Source: Halorubrum ezzemoulense DSM 17463 (lineage in GTDB: Archaea; Halobacteriota; Halobacteria; Halobacteriales; Haloferacaceae). From it: a stretch of DNA of 49,923 bases. The position numbers and the translations under genes were made by a program. The notes beneath the pieces were generated by a model. That model was not told the DNA's origin and ran no database searches. It saw nothing but the letters and a program-made list of their open reading frames with translations. Numbering within the stretch: the stretch's first letter is position 1; each line of letters starts with the position of its first letter. Positions 7,991 to 18,366 of the stretch are shown here, piece by piece. The DNA is taken from contig NZ_NEDJ01000022.1 of NCBI RefSeq assembly GCF_002114285.1, forward strand, positions 1 through 49,923, given 5' to 3'.

Positions 7991-9133
7991 TTACCGTTCG
8001 TCGAGGGGAACGAACTCGCTGTCTTCCGGACCGGTGTACCGGGCGCGCGGACGGATGAGGCGGTTGTCCTCTTGATACTCGGCGACGTGCGCGATCCAGC
8101 CGCCGACGCGGCTCATCGCGAAGATGGGCGTGTACATGTCGACGGGGATGCCGAGCGAGTCGTAGACGGAGCCGGAGTAGAAGTCGACGTTCGGGGCGAT
8201 CCCCTCCTCGACGAGCCCCTGTTCGGTGAGGTACTCCTCGATGGCGGTGGTGTAGTCCAGCCACTTGGTGTCGCCCGACGATTCGGCGAGGTCGCGGAGC
8301 TTCTCCTCGAGGATGTTCGCGCGGGGGTCTTTCACCTTGTAGACGCGGTGCCCGAAGCCGGGGACGCGCCGTCCGTCGTCTCGGGCGTCTTTTACCCACT
8401 GGACGGGGTCTTTCGAGGAGGCATCCACCTCGTGGAGCACCTCCATCACGTCTTGGTTCGCGCCGCCGTGGAGCGGGCCGGAGAGCGCGCCGATACCCCC
8501 GGTGACGCCGGAGTAAACGTCCGCCATCGTCGACCCGATCACCATCGCGGTGAACGTGGAGGCGTTGAGCCCGTGGTCGGCGTGGAGCGTGAGCGCCATG
8601 TCGAACGTCTCCTCGCTCACGTCGTCCGGCTCGGTCCCGGTCAGCATGTAGAGGAAGTTCCCGGCGTGCGAGAGGTCCGGGTCGGGGGCGACCGGCTCCT
8701 CGCCCTGACGGACGCGCTCGAACGCGGCGAGGACCGTCGGGATCTTCGCCGTGATCCGTCGTCCCTGACGAAGCGTGGCCTCACCGGCGTCGGCCTCGTC
8801 GTCCGGGTCGTACGCCGACAGCATCGACGTCGCGGTCCGGAGCGCGGCCATCGGACGCTCGCCGGCGCCCGCGAGCGCGCGGACCGTCTCGATGACGTCG
8901 TCGTCAACCTCGCGCTCCGCCGCGAGGTCGGCGGCGAACGCGTCGAGCTCCGCGGCGGTGGGGAGCGAGCCGTGCCACAGGAGGTACAGCACCTCCTCGT
9001 AGCTCGCGCCCCGCGCCAGGTCTTCGATGTCGTACCCGCGATACACGAGCTTCCCGACCTCGCCGTCGACGTAGCTCAGATCTGACTCCGCGACGAGGAC
9101 GCCCTCGAGCCCGCGTTTTAACTCATCAGCCAT
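7991..9133 (-). CDS. citZ: Citrate synthase
   Basis: 380 residues, the short archaeal/Gram-positive type. It condenses acetyl-CoA and oxaloacetate to citrate and CoA. The catalytic residues are all present: His187 (HADHGLN), His222 (GPLHGGA), His262 (GFGHR) and Asp317 (NVDFYSG). 2-methylcitrate synthases look alike, but nothing nearby (no prpB or prpD) points to propionate use. It is transcribed towards the geranylgeranyl reductase gene, converging on it with 106 bases between the stops. A T-rich TATA candidate (CTTTTTTGAC) lies about 30 bases before the ATG. Confidence 0.94.
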   Translation of the reverse strand: MADELKRGLEGVLVAESDLSYVDGEVGKLVYRGYDIEDLARGASYEEVLYLLWHGSLPTAAELDAFAADLAAEREVDDDVIETVRALAGAGERPMAALRTATSMLSAYDPDDEADAGEATLRQGRRITAKIPTVLAAFERVRQGEEPVAPDPDLSHAGNFLYMLTGTEPDDVSEETFDMALTLHADHGLNASTFTAMVIGSTMADVYSGVTGGIGALSGPLHGGANQDVMEVLHEVDASSKDPVQWVKDARDDGRRVPGFGHRVYKVKDPRANILEEKLRDLAESSGDTKWLDYTTAIEEYLTEQGLVEEGIAPNVDFYSGSVYDSLGIPVDMYTPIFAMSRVGGWIAHVAEYQEDNRLIRPRARYTGPEDSEFVPLDER

Positions 9134-9329
9134 ACCCCGAGTTATCTAGGCCGTCAAAAAAGCGTTATCTTTCAGGAGGGATACGTTACGACAATCGTGG
9201 TATGTGGCCGCGTCGAACGACGACGTGACAGCGAGCGAAAACGTCTGGCGTGGATGCGATCGCCAGCCAGCGGGGCGATCGGACGGCCGTCGGGCGGCTA
9301 CGTCCGACCCGAACGGCCGGTTGCGGGAT

Positions 9330-11216
9330 TCACCGCGCCGGGACGACCGTCACGGTCCGGTTCCGGTCGATCGCGTCCTCCAGTTCCTCGGCGATGGCCG
9401 AGCCGCGCGAGACCTGAACCTCACCGCCGCGCCCGACCGTGGCGGTGAAGAGGTACTCGCCGTCCGCGCGCACTTCGACCGTCTCGCCGACCTCGTCGTC
9501 GACGTCGATGACGACGTGACGCGAGGTGATCTCCGGCGCAACCACCGTCCCGCGCTCGGCGCCGACCTGCCCGTCGCCGTGCCCGTTCTCGGGGCCGCCG
9601 GCGGGACCGGCGCCGGACCCGCCGGGCTTCTCGTCGTGCGTGCGGACGTCGATGTCGATCCCGAGGCGGTTCTCGATGTCGGCGATGCGGCCGCCGCCCT
9701 TCCCGATCACCGTGCCGATGTCGCCCTCGGTGACGTAGACGACCGCCTCGTCGTCGCCGTTCAGCTCCACCTCGACGTGGCCGTGCGCGACCGAGCGGAT
9801 CTCGCGTTCGATCTCCTTTTTCGCGATGCGGCCGACGCCCGTCTCGCTCCCCGCCTCGCCGCCGTCCTCGTCAAGCGGGACGGTGACGACCTGCCGGTTG
9901 AACGTGTATATCTCGTACTCCGGCCGACCGGTCTCGAAGTTCGACACCTGAATGACCGGACGGGCAAGGTCCTCGGCGGTGAGCCCCGCCGGCACCTTCA
10001 CTTCCGTCGTCACGTCGTAGACCGTGTGGACCTCGCCGGCCTCGATGTAGACGACGGTGTCGACGATCTGCGGGATCATCCCGAGTTCGACGCGGCCGAC
10101 GAGCCGCTGGAGCGCGTCGATGGCGCGGGAGGCGTGGACGACGCCGACCATGCCGACGCCAGCCATACGCATGTCGGAGAACACCTCGAAGTCGTTCGTC
10201 TTCCGGACCTCGTCGTAGATGGTGTAGTCCGGCCGGACGAGGAGGAGAGAGTCGGCGGTGTTCTCCATCTCGCCACCGAGCGCGCCGTACTGCGTGATCT
10301 CGGGACCGACTTGGAGGTCCCGGGGCTTCTCCATCGTCTTCACCGCGTAGTCGCTGTCGTTTAGGAACTCCGCGACCGCCTGCGCGAACGTCGACTTCCC
10401 GGCGCCGGGCGAGCCCGAGATGAGGACGCCGCGTTTCCGCTCCGCGAACCGGTCGCGGAGCTCGTCGGCGAACTCGTAGTCGTCGAGGTCCGTCTTCGCG
10501 ATGGGGCGGACGGCGGTGATCTCGACGCCGTCGGCGAACGGCGGGCGCGCCACCGCGATCCGGTAGTTGCGGAACTGGACGATGTCCATCCCGTCGTCAG
10601 AGAGCTCGATGAACCCCTCGCTCGACTGGCGGGCCAGGTCGACGATCGAGTTCGCCCACTCCCGCAGCTGCGCCTCGTCGGTGGGGTCGTCCGCGATCTC
10701 GACGTAGCGCATCTCGCCGAGCGCCCCGCGTTTCGCCTTCGGGACGGTCCCCGTCTTGAGGTGGACTGACATCGTCTCGTCGGTGAAAAAGTCCTGTATC
10801 GGCAGCTCGTCGACGACGCCGCGGGCGACGGGCTCGACGTACTCGACATCGAGCCCCTTCGCGCGGGCCACCTCGGCCTGAACCACGTCGCTGGAGAGGA
10901 GCGTCGCGTCGTGGTCGGCGGCGAGGTCGCGGATCAGCGCGTCCACGTCGCCCTCGTGTGCGTTCGAGCGGGCGTCGCCGCTCGCGCGCTCGCCGACGTA
11001 CCGCAGCTCGATCGTCCCGTCGTCGGCGTAGTCCGCGAGCCGCTTGAGTTCGCTGAGCCCGTCCCAGCCGGATTCGAGCCCGTCGTTCGCCTGCGACTCC
11101 AACTCGCCGACGACCGCCTCCGGGACGAACACGGTGACCGACTCGTAGGTCCCGTCCGCGACGCGTTCGGACACGCGGCCGTCGACGACCGCGCTCGTGT
11201 CCGGTACTACGTTCAT
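9330..11216 (-). CDS. PIN-domain, P-loop ATPase and KH-domain protein (PINA-like)
   Basis: 628 residues in three parts. Residues 1-130 form a PIN domain with its acidic residues (Asp6 in PDTSAVVDG, Asp92, Asp110). Residues 210-460 form a VirB11/PilT-like ATPase with Walker A GSPGAGKST at 268-276 and an acidic Walker B in IYDEV. A KH RNA/DNA-binding domain around VIGKGGGRI follows, then a variable Gly-rich linker and a short beta-rich C-terminal (TRAM-like) segment. This layout is conserved in archaea; the Sulfolobus relative PINA promotes Holliday-junction migration. Whether this one acts on DNA or RNA is not shown. The start is supported by a TATA-like CTTATACGG about 27 bases upstream. Confidence 0.88.
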   Translation of the reverse strand: MNVVPDTSAVVDGRVSERVADGTYESVTVFVPEAVVGELESQANDGLESGWDGLSELKRLADYADDGTIELRYVGERASGDARSNAHEGDVDALIRDLAADHDATLLSSDVVQAEVARAKGLDVEYVEPVARGVVDELPIQDFFTDETMSVHLKTGTVPKAKRGALGEMRYVEIADDPTDEAQLREWANSIVDLARQSSEGFIELSDDGMDIVQFRNYRIAVARPPFADGVEITAVRPIAKTDLDDYEFADELRDRFAERKRGVLISGSPGAGKSTFAQAVAEFLNDSDYAVKTMEKPRDLQVGPEITQYGALGGEMENTADSLLLVRPDYTIYDEVRKTNDFEVFSDMRMAGVGMVGVVHASRAIDALQRLVGRVELGMIPQIVDTVVYIEAGEVHTVYDVTTEVKVPAGLTAEDLARPVIQVSNFETGRPEYEIYTFNRQVVTVPLDEDGGEAGSETGVGRIAKKEIEREIRSVAHGHVEVELNGDDEAVVYVTEGDIGTVIGKGGGRIADIENRLGIDIDVRTHDEKPGGSGAGPAGGPENGHGDGQVGAERGTVVAPEITSRHVVIDVDDEVGETVEVRADGEYLFTATVGRGGEVQVSRGSAIAEELEDAIDRNRTVTVVPAR

Positions 11217-11361
11217 ACCCGAGTTCGGGACGGGAACCGTATAAGGGTGTTCGACCGGGGGCCGCGGGCGGACGGCGTGGAATCGCGCCGGTCAGTCGTC
11301 GCATCGGTCGTGCCGGTCGAGCGGCGCGGCGGTCGCGCCTCCGTCGAACCGGTCGACCCGC

Positions 11362-12078
11362 TCAGTCGTCCGCGGCCGCCCGCTCCGCCCGCTCGGCCGC
11401 CAACCGCTCGGCGTAACCGGTGAAGTTCTCGAACAGTTGCTTCGCCTCGCAGGCGGCGTCGTAGGCGTCGGGCGTGATCGACTCGAGGACGCCGTCCACG
11501 CGGGCGTCACCGATCTGATCCCGCTTGCCGTCGGTCACGTCGCGGGCCGTGTCGATGTCGTACTCCGGGTGGAACTGGACCCCCCAGCAGTGGCCGTCGC
11601 GGAACGCGTGGACGCCGCGGTCGTTCTCCGCGAGCAGCGTCGCTGACGGCGGGAGTTCGACGACTGCGTCGCCGTGGGTGGTGAAGGCGGTGAACGTCTC
11701 GTCGATCCCCTCGAACAGCGGGTCGTCGCGAGGTCGGCGGATCTCGTTGTAGCCGATCTCGAACCCGTCCATGCCCGCGACGCGGCCGCCGAGCGCCTCC
11801 GCGAGCACCTGGTGACCGTAACAGACGCCGAGGACGGGGACGCCGGCGTCGGCGGCCTCGGCGACGTAGTCGACGAGCGGCGGGATCCACGCCTCGTCCC
11901 AGTAGACCGACGAGCGCGACCCGGTCACCACGACGCCGTCGAACTCGGTGTGATCGGGGAGGTCTCCCGCGACGGCGTCGAACTCGACGAGGTCGGCGTC
12001 GAGCTCTCTGCGGAAGTTCCGCCGGGTGTTCGCACCGTCGTGGGCGGCGTTCAGCAGGGCGAACCGGAGGCGAGTCAT
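11362..12078 (-). CDS. Class I glutamine amidotransferase-like protein
   Basis: 238 residues, a free-standing GATase1 domain. The nucleophile elbow is GVCYGHQ (Cys about residue 97), and the histidine and glutamate of the triad lie in QFHPEYD. Such domains release ammonia from glutamine, but free-standing relatives of the GMP-synthase-like group often act on gamma-glutamyl compounds or have unknown partners. GMP synthase's synthetase domain is not next to it. I chose ATG 12078, because the 130 residues upstream in the same frame are arginine/proline-rich noise. It ends 145 bases after the start of the PIN-ATPase gene upstream of it on the map and shares its orientation. Confidence 0.85.
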   Translation of the reverse strand: MTRLRFALLNAAHDGANTRRNFRRELDADLVEFDAVAGDLPDHTEFDGVVVTGSRSSVYWDEAWIPPLVDYVAEAADAGVPVLGVCYGHQVLAEALGGRVAGMDGFEIGYNEIRRPRDDPLFEGIDETFTAFTTHGDAVVELPPSATLLAENDRGVHAFRDGHCWGVQFHPEYDIDTARDVTDGKRDQIGDARVDGVLESITPDAYDAACEAKQLFENFTGYAERLAAERAERAAADD

Positions 12079-12176
12079 CAGGTGAAGGGTTCGGCGAGAG
12101 TCACAAAACGGTTGCGACGCCGGACGCCCCGGCCGACGACGCGGACGCGGGCGTCGCGCGGCCCCGAACGCCGCGC

Positions 12177-12980
12177 CTACTCGAACCGGCCGGCGGCGTG
12201 TTCGGCGAGCCAGCCGACGAGGAGGTCGTTGACCGCGGCCGACGCCTCGACTCCGACGAGGTGGCGCGCCCCGTCGATCCCGTGGAACTCCCCGCGGGGG
12301 AGCCCCTCCGCGAGCGTCTCCCCGGCCGTGGCCGGACAGACCGTGTCGTCGGTGCCGTGGACGACGAGCGCGGGCGTGGTGATCTCGTGGAGGCGACCGG
12401 TGAGGTCGAACCCCTCGATCGCGGCGCGGTGCGCCTCGTACGTCTCGCGGTCGGCGTCCTCCGCGAGGCGCCACTCCGCGATCCGCGAGAGCGCGTCGGG
12501 GTGGGCCTCACGGAAGTCGAGCGAGAGGAGGCCGTTCAGCGACCCCTCGACCGCGGCCGGATCGGCCGGGGGGGCCCAGACGCCGTCGGGGTTGTAGGCG
12601 TCCCCCGCGGGCGGCGTCCCGACGAGCGCGACGCTCGCCGGCCGCGAGGAACTCGCCGCGGCCGTCAGCGCGACCATCCCGCCGAGCCCGTAGCCGACGA
12701 GGTGAGCGTTTCGGATCCCCTCGGCGGCACACACCGCGTCCACGTCGGCCGCGAGCTCCCCGACCGCGTACGGGCCGGGCGGGGCGTCGGACCGCCCGAC
12801 ACCGCGCGTCTCCGGGGTGATCACGGTGTGTGGACCGGCGAGCGCCGCGTGCTGCCAGCCGAACTGCCAGGCGCCGAGCCCGACGTCGCCGCAGAACACC
12901 ACCGCCTCGTCGCCGTCGCCGGTGTCGGGGGCGTCCACCTCGTACCGGATCTCGGTCCCGGCGTTGGTCGCGTGCGGCAT
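12177..12980 (-). CDS. Alpha/beta-hydrolase-fold protein lacking the catalytic serine
   Basis: 267 residues with the alpha/beta hydrolase layout: an oxyanion/cap region, TPETRGVGRSD after strand 4, an acidic residue in HGTDDTV near residue 217 and a histidine in GARHLVG near 243. The nucleophile elbow, normally G-x-S-x-G, reads GYGLGG at 96-101, with glycine 98 (codon GGG) where the serine should be. The rest of the triad and fold are intact, so this is substitution rather than decay. It may be a non-hydrolytic binding protein or use another mechanism; a consensus error cannot be excluded. Its stop is 98 bases from the amidotransferase start, and alaS ends just upstream. Confidence 0.85.
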   Translation of the reverse strand: MPHATNAGTEIRYEVDAPDTGDGDEAVVFCGDVGLGAWQFGWQHAALAGPHTVITPETRGVGRSDAPPGPYAVGELAADVDAVCAAEGIRNAHLVGYGLGGMVALTAAASSSRPASVALVGTPPAGDAYNPDGVWAPPADPAAVEGSLNGLLSLDFREAHPDALSRIAEWRLAEDADRETYEAHRAAIEGFDLTGRLHEITTPALVVHGTDDTVCPATAGETLAEGLPRGEFHGIDGARHLVGVEASAAVNDLLVGWLAEHAAGRFE

Positions 12981-12999
12981 AGTGGCGAACTGGGCGCGT

Positions 13000-15780
13000 T
13001 CAGGCCTCCTGAAGGCTGCGGAGCACGTCCGGCGCCGCGTCGAGGGCGTCGTCTAAGGCGTCCGCGTCCGGGCCGCCGCCCTGCGCGAAGTCCGGCGGCC
13101 CGCCGCCGCCGCCGCCGACGCGCCCGGCGAGCTCCGAGACGACCTGCCCCGCGTTCACGTCGACGCAATCGGGGACGCCGACGACGAAGCTCGCGGAGCC
13201 GTCCGCGCCGCTGCCGATCACCGCGACTTTCCCGTCGTCGACGTGGGCGTTCGCGGTCGCGCGCAGTTCGTCGGCGTCGCCGTCGAGCCGCTGGATCACC
13301 GCTGTCGTCCCGGCGACCTCGACCGCCTCGGCGTCGGCGCCGCCGGCGGCCCGCGCGGCCGCGAGCTCCTCTTTGAGCGACTCGATCTCCTTGCCGCGGG
13401 CCTTCCACTCCTCGAAGAAGCGCTCGGCGGTGTCCGGCACGTCGAGCGGGTCCACGTCCAGGACCTCGGCCGCGTCGTACAGCGCGTCCTCGGTGCGCTG
13501 GGTCGCCTCCACCGCCGCGGCCCCGGCCGCGAAGACGATGCGCTCGACGCCGTCCTGTACCGGCTCCGTCTTCAGCACTTTCACGGCGCCGATCTCGCCG
13601 GTGCGGGCGACGTGCGTGCCGGCGCAGGCCTGGACGTCGGCGTCGCCGACGTGGATCAGCCGGACGTTCGTTCCCGGCGGGACGCCGCCCTGGTACAGGT
13701 CGAAGCCGTGCTCGGCCTCCGCCTCGTTGCGGTCGGGCCACTCCTGGCGGACGGGGACGTCGTCGCGGACCAACTCGTTCGCGACGCGCTCGATCGCCTT
13801 CACGTCCCCGCGGTCGATGCGCTCGAAGTGGCGCACGTCGAGCCGCGCCGAGTCGGTTCCCTTCTGGGCGCCAGCCTGCCGGACGTGGTCGCCGAGCACC
13901 TCGCGGGCGGCGTGACCGATCAGGTGCGTCGCGGTGTGGTGCGCGCGCAGTCGGTCGCGGCGGTCGCCGTCCACCTGCCCCGTGACGAACTCGCCTTTCC
14001 CGGGGTCCGCGTCCGTGCGGTGGAGCACGACCCCGTCGACCTCCTGAACGTCGTCGACGTCGACGGTGGTCTCTCCGACCGTGAGGTGGCCGCGGTCGGC
14101 CGGCTGACCGCCGCCCTCGGGGTAGAACATCGTCTGGTCCAGCACCACGTCGTACCCGCCCTCGGCCTCCAGCACGTCGAGGACGACCGCCTCGAACTCC
14201 GTGCGTCCCTGGTCGTCGTAGAACAGCTTCTCCGTCTCGGGGAGGTCGGCGAGCCGCTCGTCGCGCTCGTCGCTCTCTCCCGCGGCGTCGCCCTCCTCGT
14301 GTCGGTCGGCGACGAGCGCGTAGAAGTCGTCGGGCACGTCGACGGTCGCGCCGCGCTCGTCGGCGATGTCGGCGACCATGTCGGGCTGGATCCCGTGGGA
14401 GTCGTACAGCTCCAGTAGCTCCCCCGTCGGGATCGGCTCACCGGTGCCGGCGTACTCGTCGGCGAGCTGTTCGACCTTGCGGGCGCCGCGCTCCAGCGTC
14501 CGCTCGTACTTCCGCTCCTCGCTGCGGACGATCTCGCGGATCGTGTCGCGGTTCTCGTAGCCGAGCCGCTCGGCCTGCATGTCGACCAGCTCGTCGAGCG
14601 GCGCGTCGACGCCGACCTCGTCGACGAGGCGCTTCATCCGGCGGAGCACCATCCGGGCAAGGTAGCCCGTGCCGACGTTCGACGGGACGATCTCGTCGCC
14701 GAACATGTACGCGAGCGTCCGCGAGTGGTCGGCGATCGCGTAGATCGCTTCGAGCGGTTCCACCAGCTCGCGCAGTCGGTCGACGTCCACGTCGAGCCGG
14801 TCTGCGATCTCGCCGCGGGCGGCCTCCACGTCGTCGACGTCGTCGATGTCGAGCCGGCCGGAGAGCTTGGCGGCGCGGTGGACGATCTCGCGTTCGGCCT
14901 CGGTGTGCTCGACACCGGCGTTGTCTTTCAGGAAGTCGATCGCGTCGGGGTAGACGGCCTCGTACACGGTCGCGGTCCCCTGGCTCATCCACGTCCACCG
15001 CTCTAACCCGTACCCGGTGTCGACGATGTACGTGTCCATGAACGAGTACGAGTTCCCGTCTTTCATCTCGTAGTCGCCGTCGGGGTCCCGCTCCATACAC
15101 ATGAAGACGAGCGTCGCCAGCTCGGCGCCCTTGTAGATGACCTCGATGGCGGGGCCGGCGTTACCGCCGCCGACCCACGGGTCCTCGATGTAAGTGATCT
15201 CTTCGAGGTCGGCGCCGAGACTCTCGAACAGCTCGTCGCAGTACCGGACCGTCTCGTCTTTCCAGTACACCTCGCCGTGGTAGGCGTACTCGTCCTCGTC
15301 GACCTCCTCGCGCGTGTTGAACGCGTGGTGGGCCATCATCTCGAACGCCATCGTGTGCCGGCCTGTCTTGCCGACGTTGTCGATGTCCTGCATCCGGATA
15401 CAGGGCTGCGAGATGGTCAGCGGGTTCGCCGGCGGGGGCGTCTGTCCCGAGGTGACGAGCGGCTGGAAGTCGTAGATCGACGCCTGCGTCAGGAGCACGT
15501 CGTCGCGCCAGCGGTTCGCGGCGACCGGGTACGGGTCGATCCGCTCGTGGCCGTTGTCTTCGAAGAAGGAGAGGAACGCCTCGCGCATCTCCGACAGCGA
15601 GTGCGCCTCCGGGAAGCCCGGGTCGTCGATGAAGCTGTAGTCCTCGCAGGGCGGCTCGCCGCACAGGTCGCGGTCGCCGTCGCGGGTCCAGAAGTGCGCG
15701 CCACAGGAGGGACACTCCTTGCGCTCGAACCCCTCCTCCTCGAAGTAGTCGAGACGGTACTCCGCTTCGAGATCGCTCAT
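13000..15780 (-). CDS. alaS: Alanine-tRNA ligase
   Basis: 926 residues. It charges tRNA-Ala and clears Ser- and Gly-tRNA-Ala by editing. The N-terminus is the archaeal zinc ribbon (CPSC and LCGEPPC near residues 19-40). The class II catalytic core follows, with DNVGKTGRH and a [10 protein letters not shown] loop. The editing domain shows HHTATH and the partner CAGTH, which bind zinc. The C-terminus has a coiled coil and a glycine-rich C-Ala/DHHA1 domain ([17 protein letters not shown]). ATG 15780 is used because the family starts close to the zinc ribbon; a TATA-like CCTTTTGG precedes it. It is divergent from the histidine kinase gene, 148 bases away. Confidence 0.96.
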   Translation of the reverse strand: MSDLEAEYRLDYFEEEGFERKECPSCGAHFWTRDGDRDLCGEPPCEDYSFIDDPGFPEAHSLSEMREAFLSFFEDNGHERIDPYPVAANRWRDDVLLTQASIYDFQPLVTSGQTPPPANPLTISQPCIRMQDIDNVGKTGRHTMAFEMMAHHAFNTREEVDEDEYAYHGEVYWKDETVRYCDELFESLGADLEEITYIEDPWVGGGNAGPAIEVIYKGAELATLVFMCMERDPDGDYEMKDGNSYSFMDTYIVDTGYGLERWTWMSQGTATVYEAVYPDAIDFLKDNAGVEHTEAEREIVHRAAKLSGRLDIDDVDDVEAARGEIADRLDVDVDRLRELVEPLEAIYAIADHSRTLAYMFGDEIVPSNVGTGYLARMVLRRMKRLVDEVGVDAPLDELVDMQAERLGYENRDTIREIVRSEERKYERTLERGARKVEQLADEYAGTGEPIPTGELLELYDSHGIQPDMVADIADERGATVDVPDDFYALVADRHEEGDAAGESDERDERLADLPETEKLFYDDQGRTEFEAVVLDVLEAEGGYDVVLDQTMFYPEGGGQPADRGHLTVGETTVDVDDVQEVDGVVLHRTDADPGKGEFVTGQVDGDRRDRLRAHHTATHLIGHAAREVLGDHVRQAGAQKGTDSARLDVRHFERIDRGDVKAIERVANELVRDDVPVRQEWPDRNEAEAEHGFDLYQGGVPPGTNVRLIHVGDADVQACAGTHVARTGEIGAVKVLKTEPVQDGVERIVFAAGAAAVEATQRTEDALYDAAEVLDVDPLDVPDTAERFFEEWKARGKEIESLKEELAAARAAGGADAEAVEVAGTTAVIQRLDGDADELRATANAHVDDGKVAVIGSGADGSASFVVGVPDCVDVNAGQVVSELAGRVGGGGGGPPDFAQGGGPDADALDDALDAAPDVLRSLQEA

Positions 15781-15928
15781 TACACGAACGTGGCCCGTGT
15801 TGCTCCAAAAGGGTTCCGGGGTCGCTCGTCGCCGGCGAGGAGGGCGGAGCGCGGGACGGCCCGAACCGCCCGACTGCGGAGATCGGTACGAAGTTTTATG
15901 CTCTCGGCGTGTACTAATTCGTACAATT

Positions 15929-17800
15929 GTGACTCCTGCGTTGGGTGAGCGCGCGTCCGTTCTCGTGCTCGCAGACGACCCCCGACTCACCGACGAGGTC
16001 GAGTCGGGGGCCGACCCAGAGAACCGCGGCGACGACGGACCGGTCGCGGTCGAGACCCACGCGACAGCTCCCGCCGACGTCGACGAGGAGCGCCTCGCGG
16101 ACGTCGACGTGGCGGCCGTCACCGACGAGGCGGGGCTCGACCGGGTCCGCTCGGCCGAGGCCGTCGAGTACGTGATCGCGTACGTCGACGATCCGACGGG
16201 CCGGACCGCGACGGATCCGCTCGTCGACGCGGTCGCCGGAACGCCCGAGGCGCTCTCGGAGACGGTCTCGTGGCTGCTCGCCCGGGATCAACGGTCGACC
16301 GTCCGGGCGAAGCCGACCCGGACCCCGTCGCGAATCGAACAGCTCAACGCCGGGATGGCGGAGCTCGCCGCCGTCAGGTCGGTCGACGAGGCGTATCGTG
16401 CGGCCATCGCCGTCACCGAGCAGGTGTTTCCGGAGTATCACGCCGTCGTCGCCGTTCGGGACGGCGAGTGGGTCGAGCCCGTGGTCGCCTCCAGCGGGAC
16501 GCCCGTCGAGGACTGTAACCGGGTCCGCGTCGGCGCCGGCGTGGCCGGCAGGACCGTCCAGACGGGCGACGCGTCGATCGCCCCGAACCCGAACCCAGAG
16601 GGCCAGTTCGGTACGCTGCTCACCGTTCCCGTGGGCGACGACGTCGTTTTCCAGCTCGCCGCCGACGGAGTCGACGACGGCGACGCGTTCGACGACGCCG
16701 ACCGCCGGCTGGCGGAGCTGCTCGCCTCCCACCTCGAAGAGACGCTCGACCGGATCGGGGTCACGGAGGCGCTCCGGACCGAACGCGACAGGCTGCTCGC
16801 GCTGTTCACGAACGTACCGGACCCCGCCGTCGCCTACGACTACGTCGACGGCGAGCCGATCGCCCGACAGGTGAACGACGCGTTCGAGGCGACGTTCGGC
16901 TACGAGGCCGAGACCGTGCTCGGCGAGTCCATCGACGAGTACATAGTCCCCCCCGACGCCGAGTCGGAGGCCGACGACCTCAACGAGCGCTTACAGTGCG
17001 GCGAGAACGTCCGCCGGGAGGTGACCCGGACCACCGCGGAGGGGCCGCGTCACTTCATCCTCCACGTCATTCCGATCCACCTCGACGCCGCCAACGCGGC
17101 CGGGTACGCCATCTACACCGACGTCACCGACCGACGGGAGCGCGAGGAGACTCTCCGGCGGCAGAACGAGCGACTCGACGAGTTCGCGTCCATCGTCTCG
17201 CACGACCTCCGGAATCCGCTGTCGGTCGCGGAGGGGTACGTCGACCTCGCCCGCGAGACGGACGACACGGCGCCCCTAGAGAAGGCCGCGGACGCGCTCG
17301 GGCGGATGGACGAACTCGTCGCGGACCTCCTGTCGCTGGCCCGGGAGGGACGCTCGGTGGGAGAGACCGAGTCCGTCTCGGTGGTGGACGTCGCGCGCGA
17401 GGCGTGGGAGTGCGTCGACATGGCGAACGCGACCCTCGACGTCGAGACGGACGCGACGCTGGACGCGAACCGGACGCGGCTCTGCGAGCTGCTTGAGAAC
17501 GTCTACCGGAACAGCGCGGACCACGGCCGCGACTCCCCCGACGAGCCGCTCTCGGTCCGCGTCGGAGCGCTGACGCGTCGCGACGACGGGACCGCGACCG
17601 ACGGCTTCTACGTCGAAGACGACGGGAGCGGGCTCCCGGACGACGCCGACAATGTGTTCGAGAGCGGGTTCACGACCGACGAGTCGGGGACGGGACTGGG
17701 ACTCGCCATCAGCGAGCGCATCGCCGAGGCCCACGGCTGGAGCGCGCACGCGCTCGCCGCCGAGGGCGGCGGGGCGCGCTTCGAGTTCCGGGTCCCCTGA
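15929..17800 (+). CDS. GAF-PAS sensor histidine kinase
   Basis: 623 residues, soluble, with no membrane segment. Residues 1-125 form an alpha/beta domain resembling a degenerate receiver. Residues 130-275 are a GAF domain ([10 protein letters not shown] near 201). Residues 280-400 are a PAS domain (EATFGYE). The HisKA dimerisation helix holds the phospho-acceptor His425 (SHDLRNP), and the HATPase_c domain ends the protein ([17 protein letters not shown]). GTG 15929 is chosen because a TATA-like GTTTTATG lies 29-36 bases upstream and the earlier in-frame codons are arginine-rich. No response regulator is encoded nearby, which is usual for haloarchaea, so the output is unknown. Confidence 0.88.
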   Translation: MTPALGERASVLVLADDPRLTDEVESGADPENRGDDGPVAVETHATAPADVDEERLADVDVAAVTDEAGLDRVRSAEAVEYVIAYVDDPTGRTATDPLVDAVAGTPEALSETVSWLLARDQRSTVRAKPTRTPSRIEQLNAGMAELAAVRSVDEAYRAAIAVTEQVFPEYHAVVAVRDGEWVEPVVASSGTPVEDCNRVRVGAGVAGRTVQTGDASIAPNPNPEGQFGTLLTVPVGDDVVFQLAADGVDDGDAFDDADRRLAELLASHLEETLDRIGVTEALRTERDRLLALFTNVPDPAVAYDYVDGEPIARQVNDAFEATFGYEAETVLGESIDEYIVPPDAESEADDLNERLQCGENVRREVTRTTAEGPRHFILHVIPIHLDAANAAGYAIYTDVTDRREREETLRRQNERLDEFASIVSHDLRNPLSVAEGYVDLARETDDTAPLEKAADALGRMDELVADLLSLAREGRSVGETESVSVVDVAREAWECVDMANATLDVETDATLDANRTRLCELLENVYRNSADHGRDSPDEPLSVRVGALTRRDDGTATDGFYVEDDGSGLPDDADNVFESGFTTDESGTGLGLAISERIAEAHGWSAHALAAEGGGARFEFRVP

Positions 17801-17854
17801 ACGCGCCCGGCGGCGGTCCGAAACGACCTTACGCCGCGCGCGAAGGTATCCGGT

Positions 17855-18133
17855 ATGGTCGAGAACGTCGTCTACCCCGCATACTTCGACGCCGAGCTGT
17901 CGCGGTCCGAGGGGCGCCGCGTCCCGACGGATCTGGCGGTCGAAGCGCCGACCGTCGACGAGATAGCGAAAGCCGTCCAGCAGGTGGGCTACGACGCGGT
18001 CGTCGAGCGCGACGCGACGTATTCCCGGGAGTTCGAGCCACGGGGCTCCGTCGTCGTCAAAGGCACCGAAGACACCGCGAAAAACGACCTCGTTCAGGCG
18101 ATCGCCGCGTACCTCGGCGTGCTCCGGGAGTAA
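17855..18133 (+). CDS. srp19: Signal recognition particle protein Srp19
   Basis: 92 residues, the small SRP19 protein that clamps helices 6 and 8 of 7S RNA so that SRP54 can bind. The start [20 protein letters not shown] matches the family's RNA-contacting N-terminus, and the length is normal. It is followed three bases later by gar1, an arrangement seen in haloarchaea. The SRP RNA itself is encoded at the left end of the window. A TATA-like CCTTACG lies about 26 bases before the ATG. Confidence 0.95.
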   Translation: MVENVVYPAYFDAELSRSEGRRVPTDLAVEAPTVDEIAKAVQQVGYDAVVERDATYSREFEPRGSVVVKGTEDTAKNDLVQAIAAYLGVLRE

Positions 18134-18135
18134 CC

Positions 18136-18366
18136 GTGCGGCGCGTCGGCACCGTCGTCCGCACGGCCGGCGGACTCGCGATCGCCCGCGGCGACGCCGG
18201 CAACGATCCGCCCCGGATCGGCGCGAGCATCGTCGACGAGTCGCTCTCGACGGTCGGCCGCGTCGTCGACGTGTTCGGTCCTATCGACCGCCCCTACGTG
18301 GCGATCACGCCCGGCGACAGCGTCGGACTCGCCGACCTCCTCGGCGAAAAGTTGTACGCGCGGTAG
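18136..18366 (+). CDS. gar1: H/ACA RNP protein Gar1
   Basis: 76 residues, a single Gar1/Naf1 beta-barrel domain (VGTVVRTAGGLAIA, VGRVVDVFGPIDRPYVAI). Gar1 is part of the box H/ACA ribonucleoprotein that makes pseudouridine in rRNA with Cbf5, Nop10 and L7Ae. It begins with GTG three bases after the srp19 stop and is clearly cotranscribed. Its stop codon at 18364-18366 directly abuts the stop codon of the convergent zinc-ribbon gene, leaving no room for a terminator between them. Confidence 0.92.
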   Translation: MRRVGTVVRTAGGLAIARGDAGNDPPRIGASIVDESLSTVGRVVDVFGPIDRPYVAITPGDSVGLADLLGEKLYAR

